A stretch of DNA of 64,000 bases from Liolophura sinensis (taxonomy: Eukaryota > Mollusca > Polyplacophora > Chitonida > Chitonidae): the NCBI RefSeq assembly GCF_032854445.1, contig NC_088303.1, forward strand, positions 20,903,501 through 20,967,500. The letters run 5' to 3'. The stretch's first letter is position 1. The number at the start of each line of letters is the position of its first letter. The notes under the pieces are model-generated. The model was not told the origin of the DNA, searched no databases, and saw only the letters and a list, made by a program, of their open reading frames with translations. The position numbers and the translations under genes are program-made. Below are positions 11,301-21,722 of the stretch, one piece after another.

Positions 11301-12840
11301 CAGCTCTTCTTCACGAGGAATGAATCTGAATCAAGCATGTAGGCCTACATTTGTTTATTACACCTCAACCTGTAGGTGTACTGGGTTTACTCCAGTAACT
11401 CACTGACAACTTTACCTTTTAATTTTATTTTGATAGCAGGAGTTGCAGTATTATTTCATTCTATAGTAACTTGCCTAATGCGACTGATAATTTTTTTTAC
11501 CTGTCTAAACATTTCTTTATACATGAACAACTGCTGTTTTGGGATCAAAACATGATACACTTGTTATACTAAATCCAAGTGTAGGCCTACATTAGAAGAC
11601 AAAAATGTATTATGTGTGCTTTATTTATTGGCAGTATATTGTAGAACTCAAAAGTGTTTTGGAACATTACATGTACCCTTGATCGTTGTATTTCATTCAT
11701 TTAGAAGATTTGAAACTGGACTCTCCATGACACTTTAACATAGCATAAATAACTGATGATCAGTGTAGAAACACTTACATTGGGAGCCATTTTAGGAAGA
11801 TAGCAGAACTTGCTGTATAGTAACCCGAATTACCAATTTTTTTTTTTTTTTTTTTTTTTTGCTTTTGCTACATCTTCTTCATTGCAAACACTAAAGAATG
11901 TCACAAATACAAATATCACAGAAGTCATTCTCCACAAGATCGTCCTGCACGTAAACTACTTCGGAAATCTACTTTAGCTTTTGACAGGACTGTTGGCTTT
12001 AAATCTCGTATGTATGCTATAGTATTCAGAAATTTGGTGGTACACACAAATCATCATGCGTATTCAGTGCACTCTGTTTTAATTTTAGAAGCGTATCGTC
12101 TAATTTTTAAGTGCATTTACACCTGCACGCGTTATCTGTAGTAGTGGGGTCAAGGTCAAATGGCATCCCGCCATCTGATAACTTTCAGATTTTTTATTTT
12201 CACCGTTTTGGTGACTAACAAATAGGGCCAAATAGGCCTAGCGTATTATGTTATGGCGATTTTGTCTGTCTGCCTGTATTCGTGTCTGGGCTATAACTCC
12301 AGCTGTGTTCTGTGTAAAGTTTTCATTTGTGGTGTACACATTAGTCCACTTGCACAGTTAACATGGTAACCACATACCTATCATCAACACCCATGAAGAT
12401 TCCCCTCAAGGGTTATATTCACCACAATGCTGCTGTTATTCTTTTATACATTTGAAACAAATGCATTTGTTGAGGCATATGTTGTGTTTACCTGAACCCT
12501 TGTTTTTTTTTTCTCCTACGGTTTCCTTTACATAAATGCCTTGACATATTCACAGACTGTCTTAGTGAAAGGATTTCTGAGTATAACAGATCACTCAAGC
12601 AAACAAGGTAATGATGAATGTTTCTTGTTGACAGGATTCAGACGGCCCATCCAGCTGTTCACTAAGCCAGACACCAGTGTTAACAGCCCAAACCCAATAG
12701 TGCTTGTGCCTGAGGTGGACAATCCAGAACCAGCAGTGGAAATACCCTCAGCAGAGAAGAGTGTCTGCACTAGGGCAAAGGTGCAGGAAGATAAATCACA
12801 GGCTACAAGCCAAGTTCTTGATTCTGTTCAGCAGCAGTAA
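5335..12840 (+). CDS. MEPCE: 7SK snRNA methylphosphate capping enzyme (Bin3 family), four exons
   Basis: Joined as 5335-6762, 7868-8086, 8873-8999 and 12635-12840, giving 659 aa (vertebrate MePCE is close to 690). All junctions are GT/AG and in phase. The family transfers a methyl group from S-adenosylmethionine to the gamma phosphate at the 5' end of 7SK RNA and stays in the nuclear 7SK snRNP that restrains P-TEFb. Residues 108-127 hold the conserved FLLGGNI.DPLNLNS motif, and a second ITDPLNLNS lies near 164-172. Basic nuclear-signal-like stretches ([12 protein letters not shown] and others) fill the N-terminal half. The methyltransferase begins at [13 protein letters not shown] (357-369). 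SAM motif I is [11 protein letters not shown] (about 389-399), and GMDID (415-419) is the acidic strand end. SITKWIHLN (501-509) and LRPGG..ILEPQ are the Bin3 signature. The ATG has A at -3 and an in-frame stop upstream. The C-terminal tail after [11 protein letters not shown] is longer than in vertebrates and low in complexity. The catalytic motifs look intact. Confidence 0.95.
6763..7867 (+). other. MEPCE: MEPCE intron 1
   Basis: GT..AG intron ending in tttttaatcacag. It contains no recognised repeat family. A small hairpin (AACTCGGG at 7552-7559 pairing with CCCGAGTT at 7572-7579) is the only structured item noticed. Confidence 0.8.
7868..8086 (+). CDS. MEPCE: MEPCE exon 2 (residues 477-549)
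   Basis: Encodes [14 protein letters not shown], then [20 protein letters not shown], then the [20 protein letters not shown] stretch. This is the core of the Bin3 domain, which binds the RNA 5' end and SAM in the known human structure. Acceptor cacag|GGAAAC and donor ACA|GTAAGT, both phase 0; 219 nt. Confidence 0.95.
8087..8872 (+). other. MEPCE: MEPCE intron 2
   Basis: Intron with GTAAGT donor and TTTACAG acceptor. It holds a long TG dinucleotide tract (8297-8344); otherwise no recognised feature. Confidence 0.8.
8297..8344 (+). repeat. (TG)n microsatellite
   Basis: About 24 uninterrupted TG units within MEPCE intron 2, likely length-polymorphic. Confidence 0.95.
8873..8999 (+). CDS. MEPCE: MEPCE exon 3 (residues 550-591)
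   Basis: Encodes [20 protein letters not shown], then [14 protein letters not shown] and DVPYNKSA. This corresponds to the KPEQF..YL....VGFS segment of vertebrate MePCE. It is 127 nt, starts at phase 0 and ends one base into a Gly codon. The exon is too short for its own start codon and was found by homology and splice sites. Confidence 0.93.
9479..9744 (+). mobile_element. tRNA-derived SINE, full length, plus orientation
   Basis: The head reads GGGGCCTCCGTGGCTCAGTC followed by GGTTAGCGCGC, with an A-box-like TGGCTCAGTCGG and a B-box-like GAGTTCAAGACC, so it is tRNA-related. The 3' part is the 'cgtataagtgaaatattcttgagtacggcg..' segment ending in an A-rich tail. Perfect 13-bp direct repeats TCTTTTTAGAATC flank it at 9466-9478 and 9745-9757, the target-site duplication expected from LINE-driven insertion. 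The intact duplication argues for a fairly recent insertion. Confidence 0.9.
9797..10026 (-). mobile_element. tRNA-derived SINE, minus orientation
   Basis: Reverse-complement copy of the 9479 element, from the T-rich tail and 'gattggtgttttacgc' to the head complement 'ccaaccgagccatggaggccc'. Flanks TGATAATATTGA (9785-9796) and TGATAGTATTGA (10027-10038) form a 12-bp duplication with one mismatch, so this is an independent insertion 52 bp from the first copy. Confidence 0.87.
11837..11860 (+). repeat. Poly(T) tract
   Basis: 24 consecutive T in MEPCE intron 3. No retroposon body was recognised on either side. Confidence 0.9.
12635..12840 (+). CDS. MEPCE: MEPCE exon 4, C-terminus (residues 592-659)
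   Basis: Acceptor TTGACAG|GATTC; the first two bases complete a Gly codon to give [12 protein letters not shown], matching the end of the vertebrate protein (GFQRPVYLF.K). It then continues about 55 residues through a Pro/Glu/Gln/Ser-rich tail to TAA at 12838-12840. The open frame continues upstream of the acceptor but is intron there. Confidence 0.9.
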
Positions 12841-13205
12841 CCTCACAGACTTACCTGAGTAGCTTGCAAACTAAACCAGCAGGATGCTCACCAAATGAAA
12901 ATACCACTTCTATGTACAGTGAACATGTTTGTGACTTTGTGGCTATTTGAAGTTGTTTATGAATAATCTGAATGAAGGAGGGGGTGTTGGCATGGTTGAG
13001 TACATATTCAAGAATGTGCACTTCTGCCTTGTACTCCTTCTCAGTATTAAACAGTCGGTTAAATTTAGACAATCCATCTATGAAAATATTGAGTATCCTT
13101 TTGTGCATTAATTGCTTTTTGTGTGGAACATTTTATTGCATTTTCCCATGTAAAGGCTGATCTACAGGGGTTAATTGTTTAATAAAGGAATCCTTGTGCT
13201 GTGCT
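12841..13205 (+). other. MEPCE: MEPCE 3' untranslated region (minimum extent)
   Basis: Non-coding sequence between the stop codon and the first AATAAA. Longer 3' ends are possible (AATAAA also at 14554 and 16189). Confidence 0.5.
13181..13186 (+). terminator. MEPCE: Polyadenylation signal AATAAA for MEPCE
   Basis: First canonical AATAAA after the stop codon, 340 nt downstream. A T/G-containing stretch (ccttgtgctgtgctc) follows, consistent with a cleavage region. Confidence 0.5.
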
Positions 13206-16200
13206 CATATTGGACAATTCTATCAGCTGTTAGAATAACTAACACAAGCTCACAGCCAGTATGTTCTATGGAAAATTAAACATCTATCCATATGAGTTAT
13301 GGTGGTACTTTTCCTGAAATTGGCAGTGAGGCAAGGCGAAATCTGGGGTGGCTTCTCTTGGCTTAGTGTTTCTAAACAGCATTGGGTGTACTATTCATCT
13401 AACATGCTATGATGCCACACTTTAATCTCAGTTCAATTCAAGTGTGCAGAAGGATAGGGCACAGCTTTAATTCTTTGTCTCCTAAGGGACTGATGGGATA
13501 CCATGTCAGTGAGGAATCAGCTGTCTTTACATTCGGTTCTGGTTGATAATCAAACACTGTTATTTACGTAAACAAGTGCTCAGTGATGAGAACACGTTTT
13601 ACAAATTGGCCAGTATATGTTCATCATAATCAAGTACTACTTGTAATGTTAATGCTCTTATGCAGCAAATTTTTGTTAGTACATGTACATGTATAAGTTT
13701 GCATGTTTGAATGGAATTCTGGATCTCAACAGTTTGAGGTAGTCAATGGTGCATCAGCTGGAGTGGGGATGGGGTATGGTTGTGGAGTTGTGCAGGTTGC
13801 CACTATACAGGTTAAAGTGAAAGACAGCACCTGACTAATGTTTATGTCCACTGAAAGACTGCCATTCAAAGTATCTTAAATAGGCATTAAATATTTTGCT
13901 AGATTTTTTTCAACCCAGTAAAAATTTTATGAAACTTGGTCTTGACACAGCTTTAGCGTGTCTTCATTATCGACAGCAAGTGACGTCACGTTTAGCTCTA
14001 ACTCTCTAACATCGAAGGTGTTTTCCGTATTATAGTCAAAGTAGTAGCCTATGGCAGATAAAGTTGTGGACTTCAGTTATGAAGGTCCTAAGTGATAAAT
14101 AGCTTTCTCAGAAATTGGACATACTGGAAGGATATTTCTTCCACTGCTTGAGCTGTTTATACAGTAAACCTGCTATATCATTTACATTTAAACAGCATGT
14201 AGATGCACGGCCGGGGTATTCCTGGTTCAGGTCGTAGCCTTCGGAGGGATAGTGCTGGCGATTTTTACCGCAGTTAAATGTTTACAAAATCGAAAAATGA
14301 AATGACCCTTCGGCTACATGTAACTAAATTCTTGAAAACGATCTCAAAATGTCTGATGCAGTAGTTCTGTGTTATCATATGTCACTTCATGGAGTGAATG
14401 GGTAAAGGCTACGTCACAGCTTAGGCCGCACAATCTGATAGTAACGTGTTTGATTGGAAAAAATTCTCAAGATGTCTACCTTGATTCACACCAGCCATTT
14501 GTGCAGTATTGTCATTTTGTTCTACAAGTTATTCGATGAAATCTCATTAAACTAATAAAGTATGATACTTTTAAGAAAGCTGGAGAATCTTGCTTTCGAT
14601 TGAAATATGTGTTAGACAGGTGCTGTCTTGTCCTTTGATGGAAGAAATGTCCTGTGAAAAACGAATGTTGAGTGCTTAAAGGCTACGCTTATACTTGCTC
14701 CATATAAAGTGTGAAAAAGAAATACTGAACTGTACCACTTCAGTGGTTACATACAGGTTTTTGAGAAGGGAAATCTGTTGTCTGGGAACAGCCTCAGTAA
14801 TGAAAATATTGGTTTTTGATCAAGCTAAATTTATTTCTTTAAAATTCTTGTTCCACTAAAGCATGAGAGTGTGGACATCTTAATGTTGGTTTAATATCAT
14901 GGGGATACTGTATGTGTAAAATGGTCGGGATAGTTTTTAGTGCTAAATTAAGCTCTTTGCAACCAGAACTGGATGCAGATGTTGTGAACATCTTGATGCA
15001 CTCTGTGGAATACCTTTGGCAAATATTAAAGCTCAGAGTATAGAACAAGAGACAAGTTTAGGTGATACACATTACAAGACTCTGCCAATGTAGTTTTACA
15101 TTCATATGGAGAAACCAGTGTCTTTGGATAAATTGGATTTACATGTATTTAGATGCAAGTCATGTGGTTATGCAGATGTTTAGACTTTTTGATTTGAACT
15201 GGCTTTAAAAAATTTCAAATACAATAGAACAGTTGAAGTGGATTCCGGTTTATGACAAAGAGATTTACCCTAATTGTTCAACCTGTCAGCCGCCTCTGTG
15301 ACCAATATTTTGAAACACTGAGATAACTATAAGTTGTAGAGAAACAATTTGCAGTTGTATGAAGCTTGCATCTTAAGTGTCACTAACGAATCCATTAAGT
15401 GTCATTGTGATAATCAATGTATGCTTAAATTCCGCTGAAAAAGAATGCTTTAGTGGTTAAAAAGGTTGAAGATTTACAGTATATGAAAACCTTAGTTGAA
15501 ATAGGCATGTAATGTGACAGTCCTTGATGAACACTACAAAACCATTATAGAAAGACTTTTACCTTTTTAGTGGCAGGTAACTTATTTCAAGCTATGCAAT
15601 TCTCCCCACACAATTACTTTGACATTTAGCAATGCTGTTAAGTGCATTTATTATTCATTCATTCCATATATGTGATTTCACCTTGGTTTATGTGAAATGA
15701 GTGAATGCCATGTGACATGTCATTCTTCATTACAGAATTATCATTGCTAAAAGTGAAAAATTTCTTTAAGTATGGCATGTAAAGTTGCATTTACAGAATT
15801 GTTGAGTCACATGCATTTTGTCAAAAATATAAGTTTTCATTGTTTAGATGGTGTTACTTCATGTCTTCACTGTCCAATCTTCAACCTTATTTTTGTTTGT
15901 CACCTATGATGACGAAAATTAGTTCTATAGCTGCAACATGGTAATATTTTTATACCTGGTTTGTATAGTTAATAGGTAAAAGAATGTCATGCCATAACGT
16001 CTTCAGTTATTAATAGAAAATCTAAAATCAGCGGAATTGATTTTGTCACTGTTGCGTTTGGTGTACATTCATTTGTGCTGAAACTCTAATGTCTGTAAGA
16101 TGTTCTCATCCGACATGTAATTTCATTTATGTGAACAGATTAACACAATCTCTGCACAAGTGGTAAATCTGGCTGTTCCAACTCTTGCAATAAAGGATTT

Positions 16201-16454
16201 TACATGCATGAAATTTCTCTTTCATTATTTTGTTGAAAACTTTGTGTGTTATGACTTTGTGATACTCATTTTAACAAGAAGTTAAATGAACCAATAAAAC
16301 AGGATAAAAAGGTTTGTGTCACCCACCAATAGGATGATCAGCGGTCACTAGTGTACATAGCTTCCATGTGTCCAGATAACGGCCTCCACTCCAGGTGATG
16401 GCACTTGCTGCTGCCTTACTTTGTGTTCAACACTGAGAAGTTATAATGAGGAAA
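13206..16454. other. Intergenic or extended 3' UTR, no gene seen
   Basis: AT-rich, no convincing exon on either strand. A CpG-retaining patch at about 13970-14440 contains a perfect CRE palindrome (13981-13988). Further AATAAA signals at 14554 and 16189 could serve a longer MEPCE transcript. Confidence 0.45.
13981..13988. promoter_or_regulatory. CRE palindrome TGACGTCA
   Basis: Perfect CREB/ATF consensus within GTGACGTCACG. A related half site (TACGTCAC) occurs near 14411. It lies in a patch with more CpG than the surroundings. No gene start is evident beside it. Confidence 0.35.
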
Positions 16455-16672
16455 CATGACTGGCTGGCCCGGTGCTAGTATAATGTTACTGGGTGGGGTT
16501 GTCTTTGTCAAGTCTCTTTGGCATGATACTTCAGTGGCAGCAGCACTTTGGTGGCATGGACTCGCCCTGCCACAAGAAGGCACAGTATGTGTACACACAC
16601 CTAATAACTTTTCGTCATATGACTGAAAAATTGCTAAGTGCGATGTTAAAACCCCAAGCATTACCACGCAGT
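16455..16672 (+). repeat. Second SINE-like family
   Basis: Runs from 'ggctggcccggtgctagtat' through 'actgggtggggttgt', 'gatacttcagtggcagcagcac' and 'ctgccacaagaaggcac' to 'gtcatatgactgaaaaattg' and 'gcgatgttaaaacccc'. I recognise this chain from memory as an abundant molluscan interspersed repeat; it has a different body from the 9479 family. The open frames across it are not a gene. Confidence 0.55.
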
Positions 16673-18011
16673 AAGATATTGGAGCTGCTCAAGCACATTT
16701 GGGACATGCTAAACTGACATACCTATTGATTGAAGTTGTCAAACCAACAAGAGCTGGATTCAAGTCATATACCGGGAAGAGAATATTTTTCTCGAAAATT
16801 TCTTCTACTAGCTGACCCCCATTAGTAATTATAGTATTTAGTTCTGGCCATTTTGGTCAAAGATTATAGAAACTTCGAAAATCTTGATTTTCCTTTAAAT
16901 CAACTGAAAATTCTCCTCCCTTTGTTCAAGTATGTTATATGTATGATAACTGCATTCAGAAAACGATTATGTACACAAATAACAAAGTCCTTTCTTTTAT
17001 TAGGTTACAATTACCGGTGAACGTGTGCTCATAAAACATATTTGAAGTACACACGCAACATCACAGAAGAAAACGATGCATTCTACTGTCATTTGGGCTG
17101 TCTGTGAAGCTCGTCCTCTCGTCTCTCATTGCAAGACCAATTCCCAAAACAAGTAGTGAACGCATACACTCGACTTCATGCAACCATCTAGTGGCCTCAC
17201 CTCTAACCTCGTATTGTCTCGCACTATCTGAAATCAAGCGGTAAATCCTGAACCGATCCACAAAAGTGACAGGTGAAGGAAAAAAAGTTCGAAAAAAAAA
17301 TAAAAAATAAAAATAAAACTGATGAGAAAATCAATTTCTATAACTACCAACTTTTAAATTTTGGGCCCAGAGTTCAGAAGTTTGGGCCCGAGTCTAACTG
17401 GTTTATTTTGCTTTCCCTTTTAAAAATCAATTTTTCACAATGTCACTTTTACTCCTCCATAGTCCTGTCACATCATGGTATTTGTATTTCACTGCTCTAA
17501 AAGATACTGTATTATGCAATTCCTGCAAAATTTCGTGCATGACTAAATTCTTCATTTATCCGGATTGTGAGAGTTGTTTTGATACTAGAAACATGTTTAA
17601 CATGATTTGGAGTTTGTTTGGAAGGTAAAAAGATATTTCATTGAGAAAATGCCACTTTCAGCGCCAAAAATATTTTATGACATTACATGTATTTGTCACT
17701 AAATCTCTTTTAGACGAAAATTTACAATCTGGTCATTTTACAGTTAGTGGCCCAAGTGCAATGGCTCCAGGGAGACCAGATTAACAGGAGGATAAACAGG
17801 TATTGTAGACTGGCGGTACAACAATTAAGCTGTAAGTATTAATGAAGTTGTTCATTCTTGCAGCAGTCTACATTTTTCAGGATTCTTTGTATCAACAAAT
17901 TAATTTGTTAGTCAATACACAGTATGTTAATACAAAACAGCAAAAGTCTGCTTAGACTTAAGCTGCTCTTCAATTCCACTGCGAGACCAGTTAAATATCT
18001 GATGAAACATA
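16673..18011. other. Intergenic, no gene assigned
   Basis: Mostly AT-rich. One patch (17061-17261) keeps CpGs and has an open 66-codon minus-strand frame with Arg/Glu-rich, protein-like composition, but I recognise no family and see no splice partners. An AATAAA on the minus strand (plus-strand TTTATT near 16997) lies just past it. Confidence 0.4.
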
Positions 18012-18231
18012 CAGTGCAACAAAAGTAAGTCACCCCCAAAACATTGTTTGATATCTCCCGTGGTATGTACCAGATCGCAAAGAAATTTTGCACACACCAT
18101 CCCAGTAATCCGGGGGACGTGGTATATAAAGGATTAACGTGCAGGTGCAGTTGTGCGCTAATGGGCATGCGCAAACTGAAAATTGGTCGACTTTGAAAAT
18201 TTCATAAAAGGAGACAACCAGATTTTTCAAT
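18012..18231 (+). repeat. Left terminal inverted repeat of the Tc1 element
   Basis: Inverted counterpart of 19586-19807. Shared blocks include GTTTGATATCTCCC, TTTTGCACACACCATCCCAG, TAATCCGGGGG, GTGCAGTTGTG and CCAGATTTTTCA. Confidence 0.85.
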
Positions 18232-18279
18232 GGCAATTCTTTATTTTATCACAGAATTCGATCAATTTCACTCCAGTAA

Positions 18280-19370
18280 TTATCAATATCGTGTGTATCC
18301 GCCACGAGACTATCAAATTTCGACAACGCGCTCGCATTGTGCAGATGAGGTGTGCGATCCGACGTTGCGGGATCGCTAACCACTCTTCCCGAAGGAGTCG
18401 TCTCACATCGTCAAGAGTGGACTACATCCCAGCTCTACGATAGACTGATTGTTTCAACTGATCCCAAAGATGTTCGATGGGGTTGAGATCTGGAGAACAC
18501 GCTGGCCACTGGATCCGGTCAATGCCTTCAGTTTGGAAGAAGTCATTCACAATCCTTGCATGATGTGGAAGTGCATTGTAGTCCATGAAGACAAATCCAT
18601 CTCAAACGGCGAATGTGTAGGGCAAAACATGCGGTCTCAGAACTTGAGCAACATAGCCAGCAGCTTTCAAGTTTCCCTCAGTGTGAACCAGATCAGTCTT
18701 GCCTGTCAAACTGACGCCTGCCCAGACCATTACGCTGCCACCACCAAAGGCCGTTACTGGCTGCACGCTGTTCACTCTGCCGACGCCACACACGTCTCCT
18801 AGAGCCAACGTGACGGAGACGTACACGTGTTTCGTGGGTGAAAAGAATGTTGCCCCATTGCCGTCTAGTCCATCGAACGTGATTAGTCACCCACTGCAGA
18901 CATGTATCTTATGACGGCGGAGCAACAAAGCTTTCTTCACCAGCCGCCTGGGACGTACTCCAATGGCATTTAGACGTCTCCTGATTGTTTGGGCACTCAA
19001 CCCTCTCGCCCCGACACCAGCTGATCTCGAACCTCTGGTGCTGAAATTCAAAATGGATGTTCAGTGACATGACGAGCAAGTTGAATCCGCGCCAGAGTCG
19101 AAAATGGCATTGTTTTTTTTTTTGTGTGGCACACTCAGACCCTTATACCTTATGTTGTTCTGTTCCTTAGTGCAGCGTTTACGATTGGCCGATCTTGTCT
19201 TTGTGTGGTTGCACTGGGCCTTCCACTTCTTGGCAGGTCCTTGACATCTCCTGATGCGAGAAACTTCGCTTGCAATTTCTGAATGGTGTCACCCCCAGTC
19301 GACGTGCAACCTGTTTTACAGGGGTGTTAGCCTCCTAAAGGCCAATGTCCGTATTGCATAATCGAGGCAT
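18280..19370 (-). pseudogene. Tc1-type transposase pseudogene
   Basis: Read right to left, pieces in different frames give a complete order of Tc1 parts. First is the N-terminal helix-turn-helix (TPVKQVARRLGVTPF) followed by DLPRSGRPSATTQR. Next is the second helix-turn-helix (SAQTIRRRLNAIGVRPRRL), then the catalytic core (GGGSVMVWAGVSLTGKTDLV, ILRPHV-like segment), and last SPDLNPIEHLWDQL. Two of the three catalytic acids are replaced: FTHET stands where FTDES is usual, and MDYNA where QDNA/DDNA is usual. Frame shifts (one near 18790) and an in-frame stop after RRAGM interrupt it. It cannot make an active enzyme. Confidence 0.9.
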
Positions 19371-19585
19371 GGTATACCACAGTCACAAAACGTGCAACAT
19401 TGATTGTCCAAGACTTGTGGGCAGTAATGTGGGCGATTCAGGTCCGAGAACCTTTTATTGACCATCTCAGACCTGATGCAGGTCATGTTTAACCGCATGA
19501 ATTTCTTGTGGTGTGTGTCATATCCTTAGTGCGCACAAATATTTCAGGACTGGTAAAACAAATTCTCTGATAAAAACAAAATTTG

Positions 19586-19807
19586 GCAGTGAAAAATCTG
19601 GTTGACTCATTTTGTGAAATTTTCAAAATCAACTGATTTTCAGTTTGCACATGCCCGTTGGCACACAACTGCACCTGCATGTTAATCCTTGATATACCAC
19701 GCCCCCCGGATTACTGGGATGGTGTGTGCAAAATTTCATTGCAATCTGGTACATATCAAGGGAGATATCAAACAACATTTTGGGGGGAACTTACCTTTCT
19801 TGCACTG
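19586..19807 (-). repeat. Right terminal inverted repeat of the Tc1 element
   Basis: Reverse-complement partner of 18012-18231, differing at scattered positions and ending TTGCACTG at 19807. Confidence 0.85.
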
Positions 19808-19884
19808 TTCACATACCTGGCAAATGTAGATTTGTCATCTCATACACGGATATACAGTAAATGTAAGTTGTGATTGCAGTAAAT

Positions 19885-20078
19885 AAAGTGTAAAGTGTGG
19901 TTCAAGTCTGGCTCATGGTGGCTTCCTCCCCAGCAGTATAAGTTTGAGGCGCTGCTAGCAGCCTACGATTGTCCTGCGTTTTCCCTCGAGCTCTGCCCCG
20001 TTTCCTCCAACTACAATGCTGGTCACCGCCACCGTATAAGTGAAACATTCTTTGGTATGGTGTGAAACATGTATCAAA
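19885..20078 (+). repeat. SINE copy, diverged, plus orientation
   Basis: Begins at a B-box-like 'ggttcaagtctggct' and continues through 'ggcttcctcc', 'ctctgccccgtttcc', 'acaatgctggtcaccgcc' to 'cgtataagtgaaacattctt'. It matches the body of the 9479 SINE with many substitutions. The tRNA head before the B box is missing. Confidence 0.75.
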
Positions 20079-20917
20079 GAAGTAAATATACGCTAGTTGT
20101 TGTCATGGCAGTTTAGGTTATCTTAAGCATAGATAGTCTGAAATACACTATTATATAAAGATGACTTTTTGGGTGATGGTTATTGGCAGGGTTCATTATA
20201 GTAGCTTCTAAACACACTCTTACATATGAAGTATCTGCCGAGTCTCCAGTGGATCGGCCACATGGAAGGATGGAAATTCATACAGAAGTACGGTTATCAG
20301 GCTAAACTGTACAAGTTACATCCACGTGGGAATTTTCCTTTTCACCAGCACCCTGTTTGATATTAGGTATTTACTTCAATGATGAGTTATGAGATTGCAT
20401 TTTCCAGGTGTGCACTACATCGGTACTGGAGGGCAGAGATATGATCTTATATTTTGTTGACATTTGTAAGGCAATAATGGCCATTCAGTTAAGTCGGTGC
20501 TTATCTTCTCTGGATGTAACAGATAGTGTTTTAATGAAATTAGATTGCATTCTGAGTATTTTTTTTCCTCTCCAGAGAGGACAACCCCCAAATAATCTCC
20601 TCATAATTCTGCAGCCAGCATATAGCAGTATCAGGAGTGTGTTCAGACTTTACGGACGACACTTGCCGCTCAAAAAGTCATCTTATAATCAGTATTTCGC
20701 ACTAGGTAGTACAGTACCCCGACTAGGATGACATCACTGATGTACAGACTTGTTTGCTTACACAGTTAAGGTTTAATGCCACTCAAATAATCTCTCTGCA
20801 CATTATGTATGTTTATTCTCAGTGCTGCCTCACTAGGATGCTAGTCTGGAGCCACATTCCATGCTTTAGATGCTTTTTACATCTTTCCATCAGGAGGTTC
20901 ATCAGTTTGCTGTGCTA
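20079..20917. other. Intergenic, no gene assigned
   Basis: Contains one 107-codon plus-strand open frame (20408-20731) with no recognised domain and no clear exon boundaries. I treat it as chance. Confidence 0.4.
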
Positions 20918-21045
20918 GCTTGCTGGTATCCCAGGGACTATGCTCAGTCTCATTCATCCATCATCTTGACTGATGTCATAGCAGTGAAATATTCTTGAAC
21001 ACAACTCAAAACATCAATCAAATAAAAAATAAATAAACACCATTG
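20918..21045 (+). repeat. SINE 3'-end fragment, plus orientation
   Basis: Degraded copy ending 'cagtgaaatattcttgaaca', 'caaaacatcaatcaaataaa' plus an A/T-rich tail, matching the 3' segment of the 9479 family. Confidence 0.65.
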
Positions 21046-21133
21046 CTATATTGCCCATATGATTTAAGCTCTTTTTAACACTGCCCTACAAAGAATAGAC
21101 AAACAAAAGGGCATACTGTTCAGGATTTACATG

Positions 21134-21139
21134 TTTATT
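21134..21139 (-). terminator. DVL: Candidate distal polyadenylation signal for DVL
   Basis: On the minus strand AATAAA is followed after about 25 nt by a T/G-rich stretch (CCTTTTGTTTGTC), the usual arrangement for cleavage and polyadenylation. Confidence 0.4.
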
Positions 21140-21605
21140 ATGACAAATGTGCTGAAACCATGTACAGCAGCTACACCTTACCAGCTTCATTCACGCATGG
21201 GCTCACCAAACAGGTAAGAGTCTCCGCTACATCGGCCGTCAATACGCCTCAGCAAAAACCAAGGTGGGCCAAAGCTATATATGAAAAAACATAGGACTAG
21301 CTATGGGTATTCCCCCCTTAACAAACCAAGAAAAAAACCCAACAAAAAACAAATATCTCTCGCACTTTCATTCGCAAATGTGACAGTGACATTTTTCGTG
21401 CATTACTTTTAACATGCACTGAAGTAAAATCAATATGTACATTAAAGACAGGTTGTGAACATGATCAGCAGGCTACTGCTGAAGTGTCTTATTACACTAA
21501 ATAGTCTGAAAGCCTGGATGAGCTAGGTTGCTTGGTAATTGGTTCGCTGGTATTTTGGGCAACTGTCGTATACAATAGTCATAGGGTTAACTTTGACAAC
21601 TGACG

Positions 21606-21722
21606 ATATGTGTGGAAAGGTGGTAATGTGTGGTCAGATGGCAAAGGGTGGAGGTTGGGGTGGGTAGAATGGGGTAGTGGGATAGGACTAATGAACAGAA
21701 TTGGTGGGGGTGAGGGAGGGAA
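21606..21722 (+). repeat. G-rich low-complexity tract
   Basis: Purine/G-rich stretch with repeated GGTGG, TGGGG and GGGAGGG runs on the plus strand (C-rich in the DVL sense strand). Several G-runs of three or more could form a quadruplex on the plus strand. Confidence 0.6.

Larger units (their letters stand above)
9000..12634 (+). other. MEPCE: MEPCE intron 3
   Basis: A 3.6-kb intron (GTAATG donor, TTGTTGACAG acceptor). It holds two SINEs in opposite orientation (9479-9744 and 9797-10026) and a T24 tract (11837-11860). Short open frames at 10352-10564 and 10661-10915 show no family similarity. Confidence 0.8.
18012..19807 (-). mobile_element. Tc1/mariner transposon, inactive, long inverted repeats
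   Basis: The ends are CAGTGCAA..AAGTAAGT at 18012 and its inverted match ending at 19807. The terminal inverted repeats are about 220 bp (18012-18231 and 19586-19807) and remain highly similar. The left end is preceded by TA as expected for TA-target insertion; the right flank no longer shows TA. The interior holds a broken minus-strand Tc1-type transposase. Confidence 0.9.

Noticed and set aside
16416-16717. Two open frames of 74-83 codons on opposite strands
   Set aside because: They read across the second SINE-like repeat.
20408-20731. 107-codon plus-strand open frame
   Set aside because: No recognised domain, no clear exon boundaries, base composition like the surroundings.
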